Positions 31,812 to 42,952 of a DNA stretch of 64,000 nt are shown here, piece after piece (within the stretch, counting starts at the first letter, position 1; each line of letters begins with the position of its first letter). The position numbers were made by a program, and so were the translations under genes. This DNA comes from Altererythrobacter rubellus (GTDB lineage Bacteria; Pseudomonadota; Alphaproteobacteria; Sphingomonadales; Sphingomonadaceae). The notes below the pieces were generated by a model. It was given only the letters and a program-made list of their open reading frames with translations, made no database searches and had not been told where the DNA came from. The stretch spans positions 186,001 through 250,000 of the forward strand of contig NZ_CP127221.1 of assembly GCF_030284385.1 (NCBI RefSeq). The letters are read 5' to 3'.

Positions 31812-33074
31812 ATGCCTAACAACACACAGGGGAACGCCTTGCTTTACCACGCCTACGAGTTGCAAAGATCATGGCTCAACAGCGCGAGCGCAGTTGCTTC
31901 GATCGGCGCGGAATTTCTGACTAACCCGGCGAACCCGCTTTCCTATATGAGCGTGGGACCAATGGCAGCTTCGGCACTGGATGTTTTCGCTCATGCAACC
32001 GCGTCATACAGCAAGCCTGCCTTTGGCATCGAGTATGTCGAGGTCGATGGCGAACGCCATCCCGTGGAAGAGGCGACCGTCATCAATCGCCCTTTCGGTG
32101 ATCTCAAGCGGTTTCGCCACACCGGTCTGCCCGAAAGTTCGCCGCGCCTGCTGATTGTCGCACCCATGAGCGGGCACTACGCCACGCTATTGCGTGGTAC
32201 AGTCCAGCGCATGCTAGAAAGCTGTATTGTCTACATAACCGACTGGGCCGATGCGAAACTGGTGCCGATGCATGAAGGCACTTTCGATCTGGACGACTAC
32301 ATCGATTATCTTATCGCATTTCTCGAGCAGATCCGCGTCGAGGGCCAGGGCGACCGCCCGCATATGATGGCAGTTTGCCAGCCATCGGTCCCCGCTTTCG
32401 CCACTACCGCGCTGATGAACCTGCATAAGGACCCGGCGACGCCCAAGACCCTTACCATGATGGGCGGACCGATTGACACGCGCGAAAGCCCGACAACGGT
32501 GAACAATCTGGCCATGGAGCGCCCGATTGAATGGTTCCGGAATTCAGTGATTGCCACTGTTCCGATGAATTATCGCGGGTCAGGTCGCAAGGTTTATCCG
32601 GGCTTTATGCAGCTCGCGAGCTTCATGAGCATGAATCTGGGTAGCCACATGATGAGCCACTATGAGATGTTCAAGCATCTGACAGCGGGCGACGATGACA
32701 GCGCGCAGGCGACCAAGGATTTTTACGACGAGTATCGCAGCGTGTGCGACATGACTGCGGAATTCTATCTCCAGACTGTCGAGGAAGTGTTCCAGAAGCA
32801 CTCGATCCCTAATGGCGAATTCCGCCACAAGGGCGAGATTGTCGATCTCGGCAAGATCACTGACACTGCGCTGCTCGCAATCGAAGGCGAGCGTGACGAT
32901 ATCTCTGGGCTGGGCCAGACAAAGGCCGCGCTGGATCTTGCGACGGGCCTGTCGGCCAAGAAAAAGCAATACTACATGGCCGAAGGCGCGGGGCATTACG
33001 GGATTTTCAACGGCAGCAAATGGCGCGATAAAGTCGCGCCGGTTGTCGAGGATTTCGTCGCCACCCACGGGTGA
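31812..33074 (+). CDS. phaZ: intracellular poly(3-hydroxyalkanoate) depolymerase
   Basis: Mobilises stored PHA; 420 residues, no signal peptide. It starts with the family's MLYHAYELQRSW-like segment (NALLYHAYELQRSWLNSAS) and has MSGHYATLLRGTV, VYITDWADAKLVPMHEGTFDLDDYIDYL, and the nucleophile Cys near 190 in AVCQPSVPA, where intracellular PhaZ1-type enzymes replace Ser by Cys. The C-terminal EGAGHYGIFNGSKWR carries the catalytic His. A PhaR-like palindrome upstream suggests regulation with granule status. The acetoacetyl-CoA reductase PhaB lies 22 kb away; no PHA synthase is in the window. Confidence 0.93.
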   Translation: MPNNTQGNALLYHAYELQRSWLNSASAVASIGAEFLTNPANPLSYMSVGPMAASALDVFAHATASYSKPAFGIEYVEVDGERHPVEEATVINRPFGDLKRFRHTGLPESSPRLLIVAPMSGHYATLLRGTVQRMLESCIVYITDWADAKLVPMHEGTFDLDDYIDYLIAFLEQIRVEGQGDRPHMMAVCQPSVPAFATTALMNLHKDPATPKTLTMMGGPIDTRESPTTVNNLAMERPIEWFRNSVIATVPMNYRGSGRKVYPGFMQLASFMSMNLGSHMMSHYEMFKHLTAGDDDSAQATKDFYDEYRSVCDMTAEFYLQTVEEVFQKHSIPNGEFRHKGEIVDLGKITDTALLAIEGERDDISGLGQTKAALDLATGLSAKKKQYYMAEGAGHYGIFNGSKWRDKVAPVVEDFVATHG

Positions 33075-33085
33075 CGATTGTTCCA

Positions 33086-33667
33086 TCAGGAACGCAGGTC
33101 AGGATCGGCCTCGTCTTCGTCCTCCAACTGTATGCCAAGAGTGTTCAGGAACATTGAAACCTGCGTGTATTGGCCAACCGTGAAGGCCAAATCCATTCGG
33201 CCTTTGGTCCCCAACTCTTCGAGCGATACCCATGTCGCGTCAGACACGTGATGGTCCGAGACCAGCTCATCAGCCGCTCTCAGCATCGCCGCCTCGATGG
33301 GTGTCCAGCCTTCGGCGTCGGGTCCTTGCTTGATCCGAGCAATGTCCTCGTCAGTCAGACCACACATCTTGCCGATGCGAGTATGTTGCGCGAACTCATA
33401 ACCTGACTTGCACAGCCAGCCGACCCGCAAGATCACAATCTCGCGCTCGCGTGGTTGCAGGCTGTTCCTTCTAGAAAGGATGTAATTGCCCCAGGCGAGA
33501 AACGCTGAGAGCGCGTCCGGCGCATGCGCCAGTGTACGAAAGATATTGAGCACGCGCCCGCCGCCAACCTTGTTGTCAGGGTTGGCGAAGGGAGCGAGTG
33601 CCTTCGCCTGCTCCTCGTCGAGCTGCTCGAGATCGAGCGGCAAGACACGAGGAGAGCGCAGACGCAT
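33086..33667 (-). CDS. carboxymuconolactone decarboxylase/AhpD-like protein
   Basis: All-helical AhpD fold, 193 residues. The signature region LQPREREIVILRVGWLCKSGYEFAQHTRIGKMCGLTDEDIARI contains only one Cys (LCKSGYEFAQH), not the CxxC of AhpD peroxidases, so a peroxidase role is doubtful; it belongs with the single-Cys CMD group of unknown activity. The ATG at 33667 shares one base with the stop of the upstream thiolase (TAATG), with GAGG 7 bases before it, so it is translationally coupled to that gene. Confidence 0.85.
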   Translation of the reverse strand: MRLRSPRVLPLDLEQLDEEQAKALAPFANPDNKVGGGRVLNIFRTLAHAPDALSAFLAWGNYILSRRNSLQPREREIVILRVGWLCKSGYEFAQHTRIGKMCGLTDEDIARIKQGPDAEGWTPIEAAMLRAADELVSDHHVSDATWVSLEELGTKGRMDLAFTVGQYTQVSMFLNTLGIQLEDEDEADPDLRS

Positions 33668-34848
33668 TAATAAACCTCGAACATCCCGGCTGCGCCCATG
33701 CCGCCGCCGACACACATAGTCACGACGACATATTTCGCGCCGCGACGCTTGCCTTCGATCAGCGCGTGACCAACGCAGCGCGCGCCGGTCATGCCATAGG
33801 GGTGCCCGATCGAGATCGAGCCGCCATTGACGTTGAGAATGTCGTTGTCGATGCCCAGCTTGTCACGGCAATAGAGCACTTGCACAGCGAAAGCTTCGTT
33901 GAGTTCCCACAGGCCAACCTCGTCCATCTTGATACCGGTTTGCTTGAGCAGCTTCGGGATCGCGAAGACCGGGCCAATGCCCATTTCGTCAGGCTCCGTG
34001 CCGGCAACCGCCATGCCGACATAGCGGCCAAGCGGCTGCAAGCCCTTCTGCTCAGCGACCTTGGCTTCCATCAGAACGCTGGCCGACGAACCATCGGACA
34101 GCTGCGATGCGTTGCCTGCAGTGATGCACATGCCCGGGCCCATGACCGGCTGAAGCGATTGAAGGCCTTCCAGCGTGGTTGAAGGGCGGTTGCCCTCATC
34201 CTTGGTGATCGTGGTTTCGACCATCGAGACTTCGCCGGTCTCCTTGTCCTTGACCCCCATCGTGGTGGTGACAGGCACGATCTCGTCATCGAATTTGCCA
34301 GCTTCCTGACCAGCGGCCGTACGCATCTGCGATTGCAGCGCGTATTCGTCCTGCGCTTCGCGGCTGATATTGTAACGCTTGGCGACGGTTTCTGCCGTGC
34401 CGAGCATCGGCATATAGACGTCCTTGTGCATCGCGATCAGCGACTTGTCAGGGGCAACGCGCATTTCCGGGGTCTGGACCAAGGAAATCGAATCCTGACC
34501 GCCGCCAACAACGATATCCATATTGTCGACGATGATTTGCTTGGCGGCAGTGCTGATCGCCATCAGGCCCGAAGAGCACTGACGGTCAATCGTTTGCGCA
34601 GCCACGGATACTGGCGCACCGCCGCGCAGCGCGACCTGGCGGCCGATATTGCCCGCTTGTGTGCCTTGCGTCAGGACCACGCCCCAGACCACATCGTCGA
34701 TTTCACCGGCATCAATGCCTGAACGCTCGACAGCGGCTGCGAATGAGAACGAGCCGAGCGTTGCGCCCGGAGTTGCATTGAAACCGCCTTTGTAAGCGCG
34801 CCCAATTGGCGTGCGGGCGGTAGATACGATGACTGCATCACGTGACAT
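33667..34848 (-). CDS. acetyl-CoA C-acyltransferase (thiolase)
   Basis: Biosynthetic/degradative thiolase of 393 residues. Active-site Cys91 in [13 protein letters not shown], His in [17 protein letters not shown] and second Cys in [14 protein letters not shown]; the last has the canonical CxGGGxG. The start [22 protein letters not shown] is typical of the FadA/3-ketoacyl-CoA thiolase side. AAGGA lies 9 bases before the ATG. It sits downstream of the MaoC-type hydratase (79 bp gap) and upstream-coupled to the CMD protein, giving a three-gene fatty-acyl-CoA unit on the minus strand. Confidence 0.93.
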   Translation of the reverse strand: MSRDAVIVSTARTPIGRAYKGGFNATPGATLGSFSFAAAVERSGIDAGEIDDVVWGVVLTQGTQAGNIGRQVALRGGAPVSVAAQTIDRQCSSGLMAISTAAKQIIVDNMDIVVGGGQDSISLVQTPEMRVAPDKSLIAMHKDVYMPMLGTAETVAKRYNISREAQDEYALQSQMRTAAGQEAGKFDDEIVPVTTTMGVKDKETGEVSMVETTITKDEGNRPSTTLEGLQSLQPVMGPGMCITAGNASQLSDGSSASVLMEAKVAEQKGLQPLGRYVGMAVAGTEPDEMGIGPVFAIPKLLKQTGIKMDEVGLWELNEAFAVQVLYCRDKLGIDNDILNVNGGSISIGHPYGMTGARCVGHALIEGKRRGAKYVVVTMCVGGGMGAAGMFEVY

Positions 34849-34927
34849 AATGGGGGGTCCTTTCGAAAGGTAATACGATCCAGCCCCGCTGTCTGCGGAG
34901 CTTGATTTCGACTAAGATCCGGTCAGA

Positions 34928-35377
34928 TCAGACGAAGAATTGCGTGATCCACTCGCACATCAGCGCGGGCTTATCCTCACCTTCGATCTCGATTGTGATT
35001 TCGGCTGTCTGCTGCCATTGCCCGGGGCGCTTTTCGATCATTTCGACCAGCTTCCAATGGCCGCGGATGCGCTTGCCGACGCGCACAGGTGCGATGAAGC
35101 GGGTTTTGTTGCCGCCATAGTTCACACCCATTTTCACGTTATCGATCTTGGGAATGTCGCTGTTTGCAGACAGATAGGGAATCATGGAGAGGGTCATGAA
35201 GCCGTGCACGATCGTGCCGCCGAACGGTGTCAGCTTGGCCTTCTCTTCATCAATATGGATGAATTGGTGGTCGCCTGTTGCGTCAGCGAACATGTTCACC
35301 TTGTCCTGAGTCATCTCGACCCATTCACTGGTGCCAATGTTTTCGCCGACCTTTGCTGCCAAATCCTGTGGGGTCAT
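34928..35377 (-). CDS. MaoC-type (R)-specific enoyl-CoA hydratase
   Basis: Single hotdog hydratase of 149 residues. The hydratase-2 motif FADATGDHQFIHIDEEKAKLTPFGGTIVHGFMTLSMIP contains the catalytic Asp and His. NodN-like relatives share this length. The ATG at 35377 has GGAGGAGA about 5 bases upstream. It can make (R)-3-hydroxyacyl-CoA, a possible link between beta-oxidation and PHA, and it is next to a thiolase and 3.6 kb from phaZ on the other strand. A LiuR-like operator lies about 92 bp upstream. Confidence 0.9.
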   Translation of the reverse strand: MTPQDLAAKVGENIGTSEWVEMTQDKVNMFADATGDHQFIHIDEEKAKLTPFGGTIVHGFMTLSMIPYLSANSDIPKIDNVKMGVNYGGNKTRFIAPVRVGKRIRGHWKLVEMIEKRPGQWQQTAEITIEIEGEDKPALMCEWITQFFV

Positions 35378-35468
35378 GGGACTCTCCTCCTCAATTCGTA
35401 TGTAGCGGGCAAGACTCGCCCGCATGTTGCAATCTACATGGCGCATCAGCGCCAAGAGCGCAATGAGC

Positions 35469-35484
35469 TTTCCGTAAACGTCAA
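35469..35484 (-). promoter_or_regulatory. LiuR-like MerR-family operator upstream of the MaoC gene
   Basis: On the minus strand TTGACGTTTACGGAAA fits the dyad TTnACGTTnACGTnAA described for LiuR-type MerR regulators of fatty and branched-chain acid use, with one mismatch. It lies 92 bp before the MaoC start codon. No clean -10 was found at MerR spacing, so function is tentative. Confidence 0.4.
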
Positions 35485-35600
35485 CCTGCCGTTACGGAAT
35501 CGCGCCTCAAAACACCGGTTTCCAGCCCTGCAAGCGCCAATCGAGACGCCATTGGCGGCGTTAGCGGGCTATTTACCCTGATCCGCTAGGCTCCCGACCT

Positions 35601-36506
35601 ATGGGCTATTCAGATATCTCGACACGCAAAGCGCCTCTCAGCCGCCATCCGGCTTTCATGCCGTTGATCGCTGCATGGCTCGCGGCTCTGCTGGGCGGAA
35701 GTATGGCAGTGCTGCCGGCTGGCATGATCAATGCTGGATTGGCGCAAGCACCGTTCGCCCTGCCGGCCTTCGCAGCAAGCCAGATCGCGATAGCAGGACT
35801 TGCAGCGATTCTAGGTGCCGGCCTGGGTTGGGCCGCAGCGCGTGCGGTCTATGCCGTGCAGCACCGCCCTGAAAAGTCCGCCTCTGCCATCGAGCATGCC
35901 GTTAGCGACACCGAGGAATCTGAGGTCGTTGAAGCAAAGCAGATCGAACCCCTGCGCATCTTCCAGTTGGAAGAATGCGCACAGCCTGTGGTTGAGCAGG
36001 AGGTCGTCGAAGCCGAGGTGATCGAAGCGGAGGTTTTTGAAGACCATGTTACCGTTCAAGAACAGGTAGCTGATGACATAGCGCCAGTGCCTCAACCCTA
36101 TGACGACGCGCCTTTCTATGCCGACGTCGGCCTGAGCGAATTGCTGGGTGCGCCGCGGGTCGAAGATGCCGAACAGAATGAGACAGCAATTTTATCAGGC
36201 ATGGCAACGGGACAGATCGCGGTCATGGAGCCTGAGCAAGAGACCAAGCCAGAAACCACGCCGCCGCCTGTTTCCACTCAGCCGCAGGCAAAACTTCCGC
36301 AGCACGGCAAGGCAGTGAACCTGTTGCGTGCACACGACACCCGGAAACTGGCCATGCCGCAACTGATTGAGCGCTTCGCGGTTGCTCTGGATGACCAACG
36401 CCGGCTCGCAGAGAACGCCGCGCATAGCTATTCTCCGCCACTGCCGCCGGCAAGCCTTACACAGCGTTTGCGGGCGTTGGTCGGGGATGCACAGCCCGCC
36501 GAGTAG
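35601..36506 (+). CDS. unknown membrane protein with two N-terminal helices and acidic domain
   Basis: Three hundred one residues, no family recognised. After a short basic N-terminus come two hydrophobic helices (about 18-43 and 50-80, containing LIAAWLAALLGGSMAVLP and IAIAGLAAILGAGLGWAAA). A long acidic, Val/Glu-rich stretch (about 100-160) includes the near-repeat EVVEAEVIEAEVFED, then a Pro-rich linker (PETTPPPVSTQPQ) and a basic, probably helical C-terminus (LAMPQLIERFAVALDDQRRLAE). This build suggests an inner-membrane anchor with a cytoplasmic disordered arm ending in a small binding module. It stands alone upstream of gltB and opposite the MaoC gene. Confidence 0.7.
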   Translation: MGYSDISTRKAPLSRHPAFMPLIAAWLAALLGGSMAVLPAGMINAGLAQAPFALPAFAASQIAIAGLAAILGAGLGWAAARAVYAVQHRPEKSASAIEHAVSDTEESEVVEAKQIEPLRIFQLEECAQPVVEQEVVEAEVIEAEVFEDHVTVQEQVADDIAPVPQPYDDAPFYADVGLSELLGAPRVEDAEQNETAILSGMATGQIAVMEPEQETKPETTPPPVSTQPQAKLPQHGKAVNLLRAHDTRKLAMPQLIERFAVALDDQRRLAENAAHSYSPPLPPASLTQRLRALVGDAQPAE

Positions 36507-36735
36507 CCCTTTGCCGGCGGATCGAGCCCGGGACCCGTTCCCTGCTAGCTAAAGCTCAACCATAGTCGGCTGAAATATTGCTAGCCTCTTCGCAGTTGCA
36601 AAAATCATTTCATGTCGCCATGAGGGCATTGAGCGATGGAAAAGCTGCGCCAAGCAGCATCCGGGATTTCGCTTAATTGCCGGACAGCGTCTACGTGCGC
36701 GGTCGCACCCCGGCATCTGACATGATGGAGTTTGA

Positions 36736-39700
36736 ATGGGATACCCAGCGCCCCAGGGCTTGTATGACTCGCGCAACGAACACGACGCCTGTGGTGTCGG
36801 ATTTGTCGCGCATATCAAAGGCGTGGCTTCGCACGATATCGTCACGCAAGCGTTGGAAATTCTCAAGAATATCGATCACCGCGGTGCTGTCGGCGCCGAT
36901 CCGCTGCTGGGTGATGGTGCGGGAATCCTGCTGCAAATCCCCGATCCGCTGATCCGCAAATGGGCGGATTCGCAAGGCCATGATCTGCCTGCTCCCGGCG
37001 ATTACGCAGTGGCGATGTGCTTCATGCCACAGGACGAAGCGGCGCGCGCTTTTGTAACCGAACAGTTCGAGCGGTTTACTGCAAAAGAGGGCCAGACACT
37101 GATCGGCTGGCGCGATGTGCCGGTAAATCTGGGTGGCTTGGGCAAAGCTGTGGTCGATTCGATGCCGGTGATCCAGCAAGCGATCATCGCCCGCGGAGAC
37201 AATTGCGCGGATCAAGACGCGTTCGAGCGCAAAGTAATCGTGATCCGCAAGCAGACACTCAATCCGCTGAACGCGCAGGCGGAAAAACACGATCTGCCGA
37301 GCCTGACTGATACCTATATCCCGAGCTTCTCAAGCCGGACGATTGTTTACAAGGGCCTGTTGCTCGCCAATCAGGTGGGCAGTTTCTTCGATGATCTGCG
37401 CGATCCCGATTGCGTGAGCGCGCTGGGCCTGGTGCATCAGCGGTTCAGTACCAATACCTTCCCCAGCTGGCGCCTGGCGCACCCCTATCGCATGATTGCG
37501 CACAATGGCGAGATCAACACGGTTCGCGGCAATGTGAACTGGATGAATGCGCGCCGCCGTACGATGGAATCGCATCTGCTCGGCGCGGATCTCGACAAGA
37601 TGTGGCCGCTGATCCCACACGGTCAGTCTGACACCGCATGCCTCGACAATGCGCTCGAACTGCTGCTCGCAGGCGGGTACAGCCTGGCGCATGCAATGAT
37701 GATGCTTATGCCCGAAGCCTGGGCCAAGAATGATTTGATGGATGCCAAACGCCGGGCGTTCTACGAATATCACGCCGCGTTGATGGAGCCATGGGATGGC
37801 CCGGCCGCGGTGGCATTCACCGATGGCCGGCAGATCGGCGCGACACTGGATCGCAATGGTCTGCGCCCCGCGCGCTTCTGTGTAACAAAGGACGATATCG
37901 TCTGTCTCGCGTCGGAAAGCGGCGTGCTGCCGTTTGCCGAGGATGACATCATCCGCAAATGGCGCTTGCAGCCGGGCAAGATGCTGTTGATCGATTTCGA
38001 GCAGGGTCGCATCATCGAAGATGCCGAGCTGAAGGCCGATCTTGCCAGCGCACAGCCTTACGAAAAGTGGCTGAGCCAAGCGCAATACAAGCTCGACGAT
38101 CTGGATGTGGTCGACCCCGAGTTCGCCCAGCTTCCGCAAGACGAGAATCAGGATACGCCGACACTGCTGCAAGCGCAGCAGGCGTTCGGCTACACGCAGG
38201 AAGACATCGCCAAATTCCTGGAGCCGATGGCGGTGCGCGGGGAAGACCCGATTGGTTCGATGGGCACGGACACGCCGATTGCGGTGCTCTCTAACCGCAG
38301 CCGCCTGCTATATGATTATTTCAAACAGAACTTCGCGCAGGTCACAAACCCGCCGATTGACCCGATCCGCGAAGAGCTGGTGATGAGCCTGCTCTCGATG
38401 ATCGGTCCGCGACCGAACCTGCTCGGTATGGACGCCGGCACGCACAAACGTTTGGAAATCAGCCAACCGATCCTCACCAACGAAGATCTCGCCAAGATCC
38501 GCTCTGTTGAGGTCGCATTGGATGGCGCGTTCCGAACCGAAACCATCGATATGACCTGGCGCGCCAGCAAGGGGCCCAAGGGCCTCAAAATGGCGCTGAA
38601 GGAAATGTGCTGGGCCGCGACCGAGGCTGTGCTGCAGGACAAGAACATTCTTGTGCTGTCAGACCGCAAGCAAGGGCCCGACCGGATTCCGATGCCTGCA
38701 CTTCTCGCAACCGCCGCTGTGCACCACCATCTGGTGCGTCAGGGTCTGCGTATGCAAACCGGGCTTGTGGTCGAAACAGGCGAAGCCCGCGAGGTGCATC
38801 ATTATTGCGTGCTGGCAGGCTACGGCGCGGAGGCGATCAATCCCTATATCGCGTTTGAGACACTGGAAGATTTGCGCGCCAGAAAGCACAGCGATCTTTC
38901 CCCCGCCGACGCGCAGAAGAACTATATCAAGGCTGTCGGCAAAGGCATTCTGAAGGTCATGTCCAAGATGGGCATTTCGACCTACCAGTCATACTGCGGT
39001 GCGCAGATCTTCGATGCGGTCGGCCTGTCCAGCGAATTCATCGATAGCTATTTCACAGGTACGGCAACCACAATCGAGGGCGTAGGCTTGAAGGAAGTGG
39101 CCGAGGAAACCGTGCGTCGCCATGCGCAGGCCTATGGCAACAATCCTTTGTACAAGAACATGCTCGATGTGGGCGGTATCTACCAGTATCGCTTGCGCGG
39201 TGAAGAACACGCATGGACGCCGGAGAACGTCGCGTTTCTGCAGCACGCGGTGCGCGGCGACAGGCCGAAGGATTACGAGGCTTTTGCCAAGTCGATCAAC
39301 GAGCAGTCGGAGCGGCTGCTGACAATCCGCGGGTTGATGGAATTCAAGAAGGCAGACGAGGCAATCCCGCTTGACGAGGTCGAGCCTGCTAGCGAAATCG
39401 TGAAGCGTTTCAGCACCGGCGCGATGAGTTTCGGCTCGATCAGCCATGAAGCGCACTCGACCCTTGCCATCGCGATGAACCGCATTGGCGGTCGTTCGAA
39501 CACCGGTGAAGGCGGCGAAGAGCCAGAGCGGTTCAAGCCGATCGAAAATGGCGATTCGATGCGCAGCCGGATCAAGCAGGTTGCCAGTGGCCGATTTGGC
39601 GTGACTACCGAATATCTCGTCAATTCCGACGATATCCAGATCAAGATGGCGCAAGGCGCGAAGCCCGGTGAAGGCGGCCAATTACCCGGCCACAAGGTCG

Positions 39701-41388
39701 ATAAGCGGATTGGCGCAGTGCGCCATTCAACCCCGGGCGTGGGCCTGATCAGTCCGCCACCGCACCACGACATCTATTCGATCGAAGATCTGGCGCAGCT
39801 GATCCACGATCTCAAGAACACCAACCCGGTCGCGCGCATTTCGGTAAAGCTCGTTTCCGAAGTGGGCGTGGGCACTGTTGCTGCCGGCGTTTCGAAGGCG
39901 CGTGCAGACCATGTGACAATTGCGGGCTATGATGGCGGTACAGGTGCGTCACCTTTGACCAGTCTGACTCATGCCGGATCGCCATGGGAAATCGGCCTGG
40001 CCGAGACGCAGCAGACTTTGCTGCTCAATGATTTGCGCAGCCGCATTGCCGTACAAGTCGATGGCGGCCTGCGCACCGGGCGTGATGTTGCCATCGGCGC
40101 GCTGCTGGGTGCTGACGAATTCGGCTTTGCCACAGCCCCGTTAATCGCGGCGGGCTGTATTATGATGCGCAAGTGCCATCTGAATACCTGCCCCGTGGGC
40201 GTGGCGACGCAAGACCCCGTGCTGCGCGCGCGCTTTACCGGCCAGCCGGAACATGTGGTCAATTACATGTTCTTCGTTGCGGAGGAATTGCGCCAGATCA
40301 TGGCGGAGTTGGGCTTCCGCACTGTCGAGGAAATGATCGGCCGGGTCGACAAGCTCGATATGCGGCGGGTGGATCGCCACTGGAAAGCGGCAGGGGTCAA
40401 TCTCACGCGCTTGCTGACCAAGGTCGATCTTCCTGAAGGCGCGCCGCTGTACAACACGGAAACGCAGGATCACGGCCTTTCAGGCGCGATGGACAACGAG
40501 CTGATTGAAGCATGCAAGGACGCGATCAGCGAAGGCAAGCCGGTGCAGTTGACCCGCGAAATTCGCAATGTGAACCGCACTGTCGGCACAATGTTGTCAG
40601 GCGAAATTGCAAAGGCCTATGGCCACTCAGGCCTGCCCGCTGACACGATCCGCATCAATCTGACCGGTGTAGCGGGCCAAAGCTTCGCCGCATGGCTCGC
40701 GCATGGTGTAACGCTCGATCTGTCGGGTGATGCCAATGACTATGTTGGCAAGGGGTTATCAGGCGGGCGTGTTATCGTGAAGCAGCCGGAAGGGATTGAG
40801 CGCGATCCGGCGGACAACATCATTGTTGGCAATACCGTGCTTTACGGCGCGATAGCGGGTGAAGCCTATTTCGAAGGCGTTGCGGGCGAACGTTTCGCGG
40901 TGCGCAATTCCGGCGCAATCGCTGTCGTCGAAGGGGCAGGCGATCACGCGTGCGAATATATGACTGGCGGCGTTGTAGTCGTGCTGGGCAAGACAGGTCG
41001 CAATTTTGCCGCAGGGATGAGCGGCGGCGTTGCCTATGTCTACGACCCTGAAGGCAGGTTCGCATCGCTCGTCAATCCGGCGCAAGTCGATCTGATACCG
41101 ATGACCGCCGCGCAGGACGAAGAAGACGGCACAGGTCGGCCTTCTCAGCGTCCGCAATCAGTCAATGATTTCGGGATGGGCGACATGCTGCGCCACGATG
41201 CAGAACGACTGAAGATTCTGGTCGAGCGGCACAAGCTTCATACCGGCAGCAAGAAGGCCGCCGCGATCCTCGACAATTGGGATCAAGAGGTCTCCAAATT
41301 CGTCAAGGTGATGCCACGCGACTACGAACGCGCGCTGCGCCAACTCGAAGCCGAGCGTGAAGAAGCCGCTTCGGTTGCAGCAGAATAA
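36736..41388 (+). CDS. gltB: glutamate synthase [NADPH] large subunit
   Basis: Transfers the glutamine amide to 2-oxoglutarate; 1550 residues. Cys19 in HDACGVGFV is the N-terminal nucleophile exposed after removal of an 18-residue propeptide. Glutaminase domain about 19-430, central domain about 450-760, FMN-binding synthase domain about 820-1200 with PGEGGQLPG, and the 3Fe-4S ligands in [16 protein letters not shown] near 1139-1150, then the GXGXG beta-helix domain (about 1260-1480). GGAG lies 5 bases upstream of the ATG. The small subunit gene follows after 19 bp, a standard gltBD operon for ammonium assimilation. Confidence 0.98.
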   Translation: MGYPAPQGLYDSRNEHDACGVGFVAHIKGVASHDIVTQALEILKNIDHRGAVGADPLLGDGAGILLQIPDPLIRKWADSQGHDLPAPGDYAVAMCFMPQDEAARAFVTEQFERFTAKEGQTLIGWRDVPVNLGGLGKAVVDSMPVIQQAIIARGDNCADQDAFERKVIVIRKQTLNPLNAQAEKHDLPSLTDTYIPSFSSRTIVYKGLLLANQVGSFFDDLRDPDCVSALGLVHQRFSTNTFPSWRLAHPYRMIAHNGEINTVRGNVNWMNARRRTMESHLLGADLDKMWPLIPHGQSDTACLDNALELLLAGGYSLAHAMMMLMPEAWAKNDLMDAKRRAFYEYHAALMEPWDGPAAVAFTDGRQIGATLDRNGLRPARFCVTKDDIVCLASESGVLPFAEDDIIRKWRLQPGKMLLIDFEQGRIIEDAELKADLASAQPYEKWLSQAQYKLDDLDVVDPEFAQLPQDENQDTPTLLQAQQAFGYTQEDIAKFLEPMAVRGEDPIGSMGTDTPIAVLSNRSRLLYDYFKQNFAQVTNPPIDPIREELVMSLLSMIGPRPNLLGMDAGTHKRLEISQPILTNEDLAKIRSVEVALDGAFRTETIDMTWRASKGPKGLKMALKEMCWAATEAVLQDKNILVLSDRKQGPDRIPMPALLATAAVHHHLVRQGLRMQTGLVVETGEAREVHHYCVLAGYGAEAINPYIAFETLEDLRARKHSDLSPADAQKNYIKAVGKGILKVMSKMGISTYQSYCGAQIFDAVGLSSEFIDSYFTGTATTIEGVGLKEVAEETVRRHAQAYGNNPLYKNMLDVGGIYQYRLRGEEHAWTPENVAFLQHAVRGDRPKDYEAFAKSINEQSERLLTIRGLMEFKKADEAIPLDEVEPASEIVKRFSTGAMSFGSISHEAHSTLAIAMNRIGGRSNTGEGGEEPERFKPIENGDSMRSRIKQVASGRFGVTTEYLVNSDDIQIKMAQGAKPGEGGQLPGHKVDKRIGAVRHSTPGVGLISPPPHHDIYSIEDLAQLIHDLKNTNPVARISVKLVSEVGVGTVAAGVSKARADHVTIAGYDGGTGASPLTSLTHAGSPWEIGLAETQQTLLLNDLRSRIAVQVDGGLRTGRDVAIGALLGADEFGFATAPLIAAGCIMMRKCHLNTCPVGVATQDPVLRARFTGQPEHVVNYMFFVAEELRQIMAELGFRTVEEMIGRVDKLDMRRVDRHWKAAGVNLTRLLTKVDLPEGAPLYNTETQDHGLSGAMDNELIEACKDAISEGKPVQLTREIRNVNRTVGTMLSGEIAKAYGHSGLPADTIRINLTGVAGQSFAAWLAHGVTLDLSGDANDYVGKGLSGGRVIVKQPEGIERDPADNIIVGNTVLYGAIAGEAYFEGVAGERFAVRNSGAIAVVEGAGDHACEYMTGGVVVVLGKTGRNFAAGMSGGVAYVYDPEGRFASLVNPAQVDLIPMTAAQDEEDGTGRPSQRPQSVNDFGMGDMLRHDAERLKILVERHKLHTGSKKAAAILDNWDQEVSKFVKVMPRDYERALRQLEAEREEAASVAAE

Positions 41389-41407
41389 GAATACGGGACG
41401 CTAGAAC

Positions 41408-42844
41408 ATGGGCAAGGATACAGGCTTCCTCGAACTCGACCGGCGCGAGCGCGATTATCTCGATCCGAAGGAGCGCTTGAACAATTACCGCGAATTTGTC
41501 TTGCAGCCAGATGATGCAACCCTGCAAGCGCAGGCGAGCCGCTGCATGGATTGCGGCATTCCCTATTGTCACAACGGTTGCCCGGTTAACAACATCATCC
41601 CGGACTGGAACCATCTGGTATATGAAGGCGATTGGAAGAACGCCTTGGCCTTGCTCCATTCGACCAACAATTTCCCCGAGTTCACCGGCCGCATTTGCCC
41701 CGCGCCATGCGAGGCAAGCTGCACACTCAATATCACCGATCAGCCGGTGACGATCAAATCGATTGAATGTACGATTGTCGATCGCGGCTGGGAAGAAGGC
41801 TGGATCACGCCGCAAGTGCCGGAGAGGAAAACCGGCAAATCGGTTGCGGTCATCGGCTCCGGCCCGGCGGGTATGGCGTGCGCGCAACAATTGGCACGTG
41901 CGGGTCACACCGTCACGCTGTTTGAAAAGAATGACCGGATCGGCGGATTGCTGCGCTACGGCATTCCTGACTTCAAGATGGAAAAGCATCTAATCAACCG
42001 CCGCGCGGTGCAAATGGAAGCCGAAGGCGTCGAGTTCAAAACCAGCAAAGAGGTAGGCGTCGATGTGTCATTCAAGAGCCTGCAGGAAAACTACGACGCC
42101 GTAGTGCTTGCAGGCGGAGCAGAAGATGCCCGGCCACTGCAGATTCCCGGCGCAGAAATGACAGGCGTGCGCCTGGCGATGGAATTTCTGACCCAGCAGA
42201 ATAAGCGCAATGCGGGCGACGATGAGCTACGCGCGGCACCGCGAGGTAGCTTGCTAGCCACCGGCAAGAAGGTGGTCGTAATCGGCGGCGGCGATACGGG
42301 CAGCGACTGTGTTGGCACATCCAACCGTCAGGGCGCGGAAAGCGTCGTGCAACTGGAGATCATGCCAAAGCCTCCTGAAAAGGAAGACAAGGCAATGACG
42401 TGGCCTGATTGGCCGCTCAAGCTGCGCACCTCGTCCAGTCATGAGGAAGGTGTTGAGCGAGACTGGGCCGTGCTGGCCAAGCGTGTTGTGGGTGATGGCG
42501 AAACCGTGACCGGACTGGAATGCGTGCGTGTCGAATGGAAAGACGGCCGTATGCAGGAGATCGAAGGCAGCGACTTCACTATCGAAGCCGATCTGATCCT
42601 GCTCGCCATGGGCTTTGTGGGGCCGAAGAAAGCGGGCCTACTTGATCAAACGGGTGTCGAGCTGACAGATCGCGGAAACGTTGCCGCGGACACAGAAAGC
42701 TACAAGACCAGCGTCGAGAATGTCTTCGCATGCGGCGATATGCGGCGGGGGCAGTCGCTGGTCGTCTGGGCCATCCGTGAAGGGCGCCAGGCTGCTCGCG
42801 CAGTAGACCAGGCACTGATGGGTGTATCTGAACTGCCACGCTAA
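41408..42844 (+). CDS. gltD: glutamate synthase [NADPH] small subunit
   Basis: FAD/Fe-S subunit passing electrons from NADPH to GltB; 478 residues. The N-terminal cluster motifs are [17 protein letters not shown] and CPAPCEASC; the FAD-binding Rossmann loop is [18 protein letters not shown] and the NADPH loop is [17 protein letters not shown]. The C-terminus has [28 protein letters not shown], the closing FAD motif. It is co-transcribed with gltB. Confidence 0.97.
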   Translation: MGKDTGFLELDRRERDYLDPKERLNNYREFVLQPDDATLQAQASRCMDCGIPYCHNGCPVNNIIPDWNHLVYEGDWKNALALLHSTNNFPEFTGRICPAPCEASCTLNITDQPVTIKSIECTIVDRGWEEGWITPQVPERKTGKSVAVIGSGPAGMACAQQLARAGHTVTLFEKNDRIGGLLRYGIPDFKMEKHLINRRAVQMEAEGVEFKTSKEVGVDVSFKSLQENYDAVVLAGGAEDARPLQIPGAEMTGVRLAMEFLTQQNKRNAGDDELRAAPRGSLLATGKKVVVIGGGDTGSDCVGTSNRQGAESVVQLEIMPKPPEKEDKAMTWPDWPLKLRTSSSHEEGVERDWAVLAKRVVGDGETVTGLECVRVEWKDGRMQEIEGSDFTIEADLILLAMGFVGPKKAGLLDQTGVELTDRGNVAADTESYKTSVENVFACGDMRRGQSLVVWAIREGRQAARAVDQALMGVSELPR

Positions 42845-42850
42845 GAACTT

Positions 42851-42939
42851 GTCCGTATTTCTCAAACCAGATGTCGGCCTCATACAATGCAAATGGTGAA
42901 AAATACTTCAGCCCTGTAAGTGGTTGAGAGAAAACGGAC
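42851..42939 (+). repeat. long imperfect inverted repeat ahead of the OprB-like porin
   Basis: Arms at 42851-42869 and 42921-42939 begin and end GTCCGT...ACGGAC and share TCTCAA/TTGAGA and ACCA/TGGT, giving a paired region of about 17 of 19 bases if a 2-base shift is allowed, around a 51-base loop. The second arm stops 3 bases before the AGGGGA ribosome site of the porin gene, so it could form a leader structure; there is no T run, so it is not an intrinsic terminator. Confidence 0.4.
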
Positions 42940-42952
42940 TTAGGGGAATGCA

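Noticed and set aside
36507-36735. Looked for a tRNA or small RNA between the unknown membrane protein and gltB
   Set aside because: No TTCGANNCC-type arm, cloverleaf stems or terminator found; treated as promoter space of gltBD.
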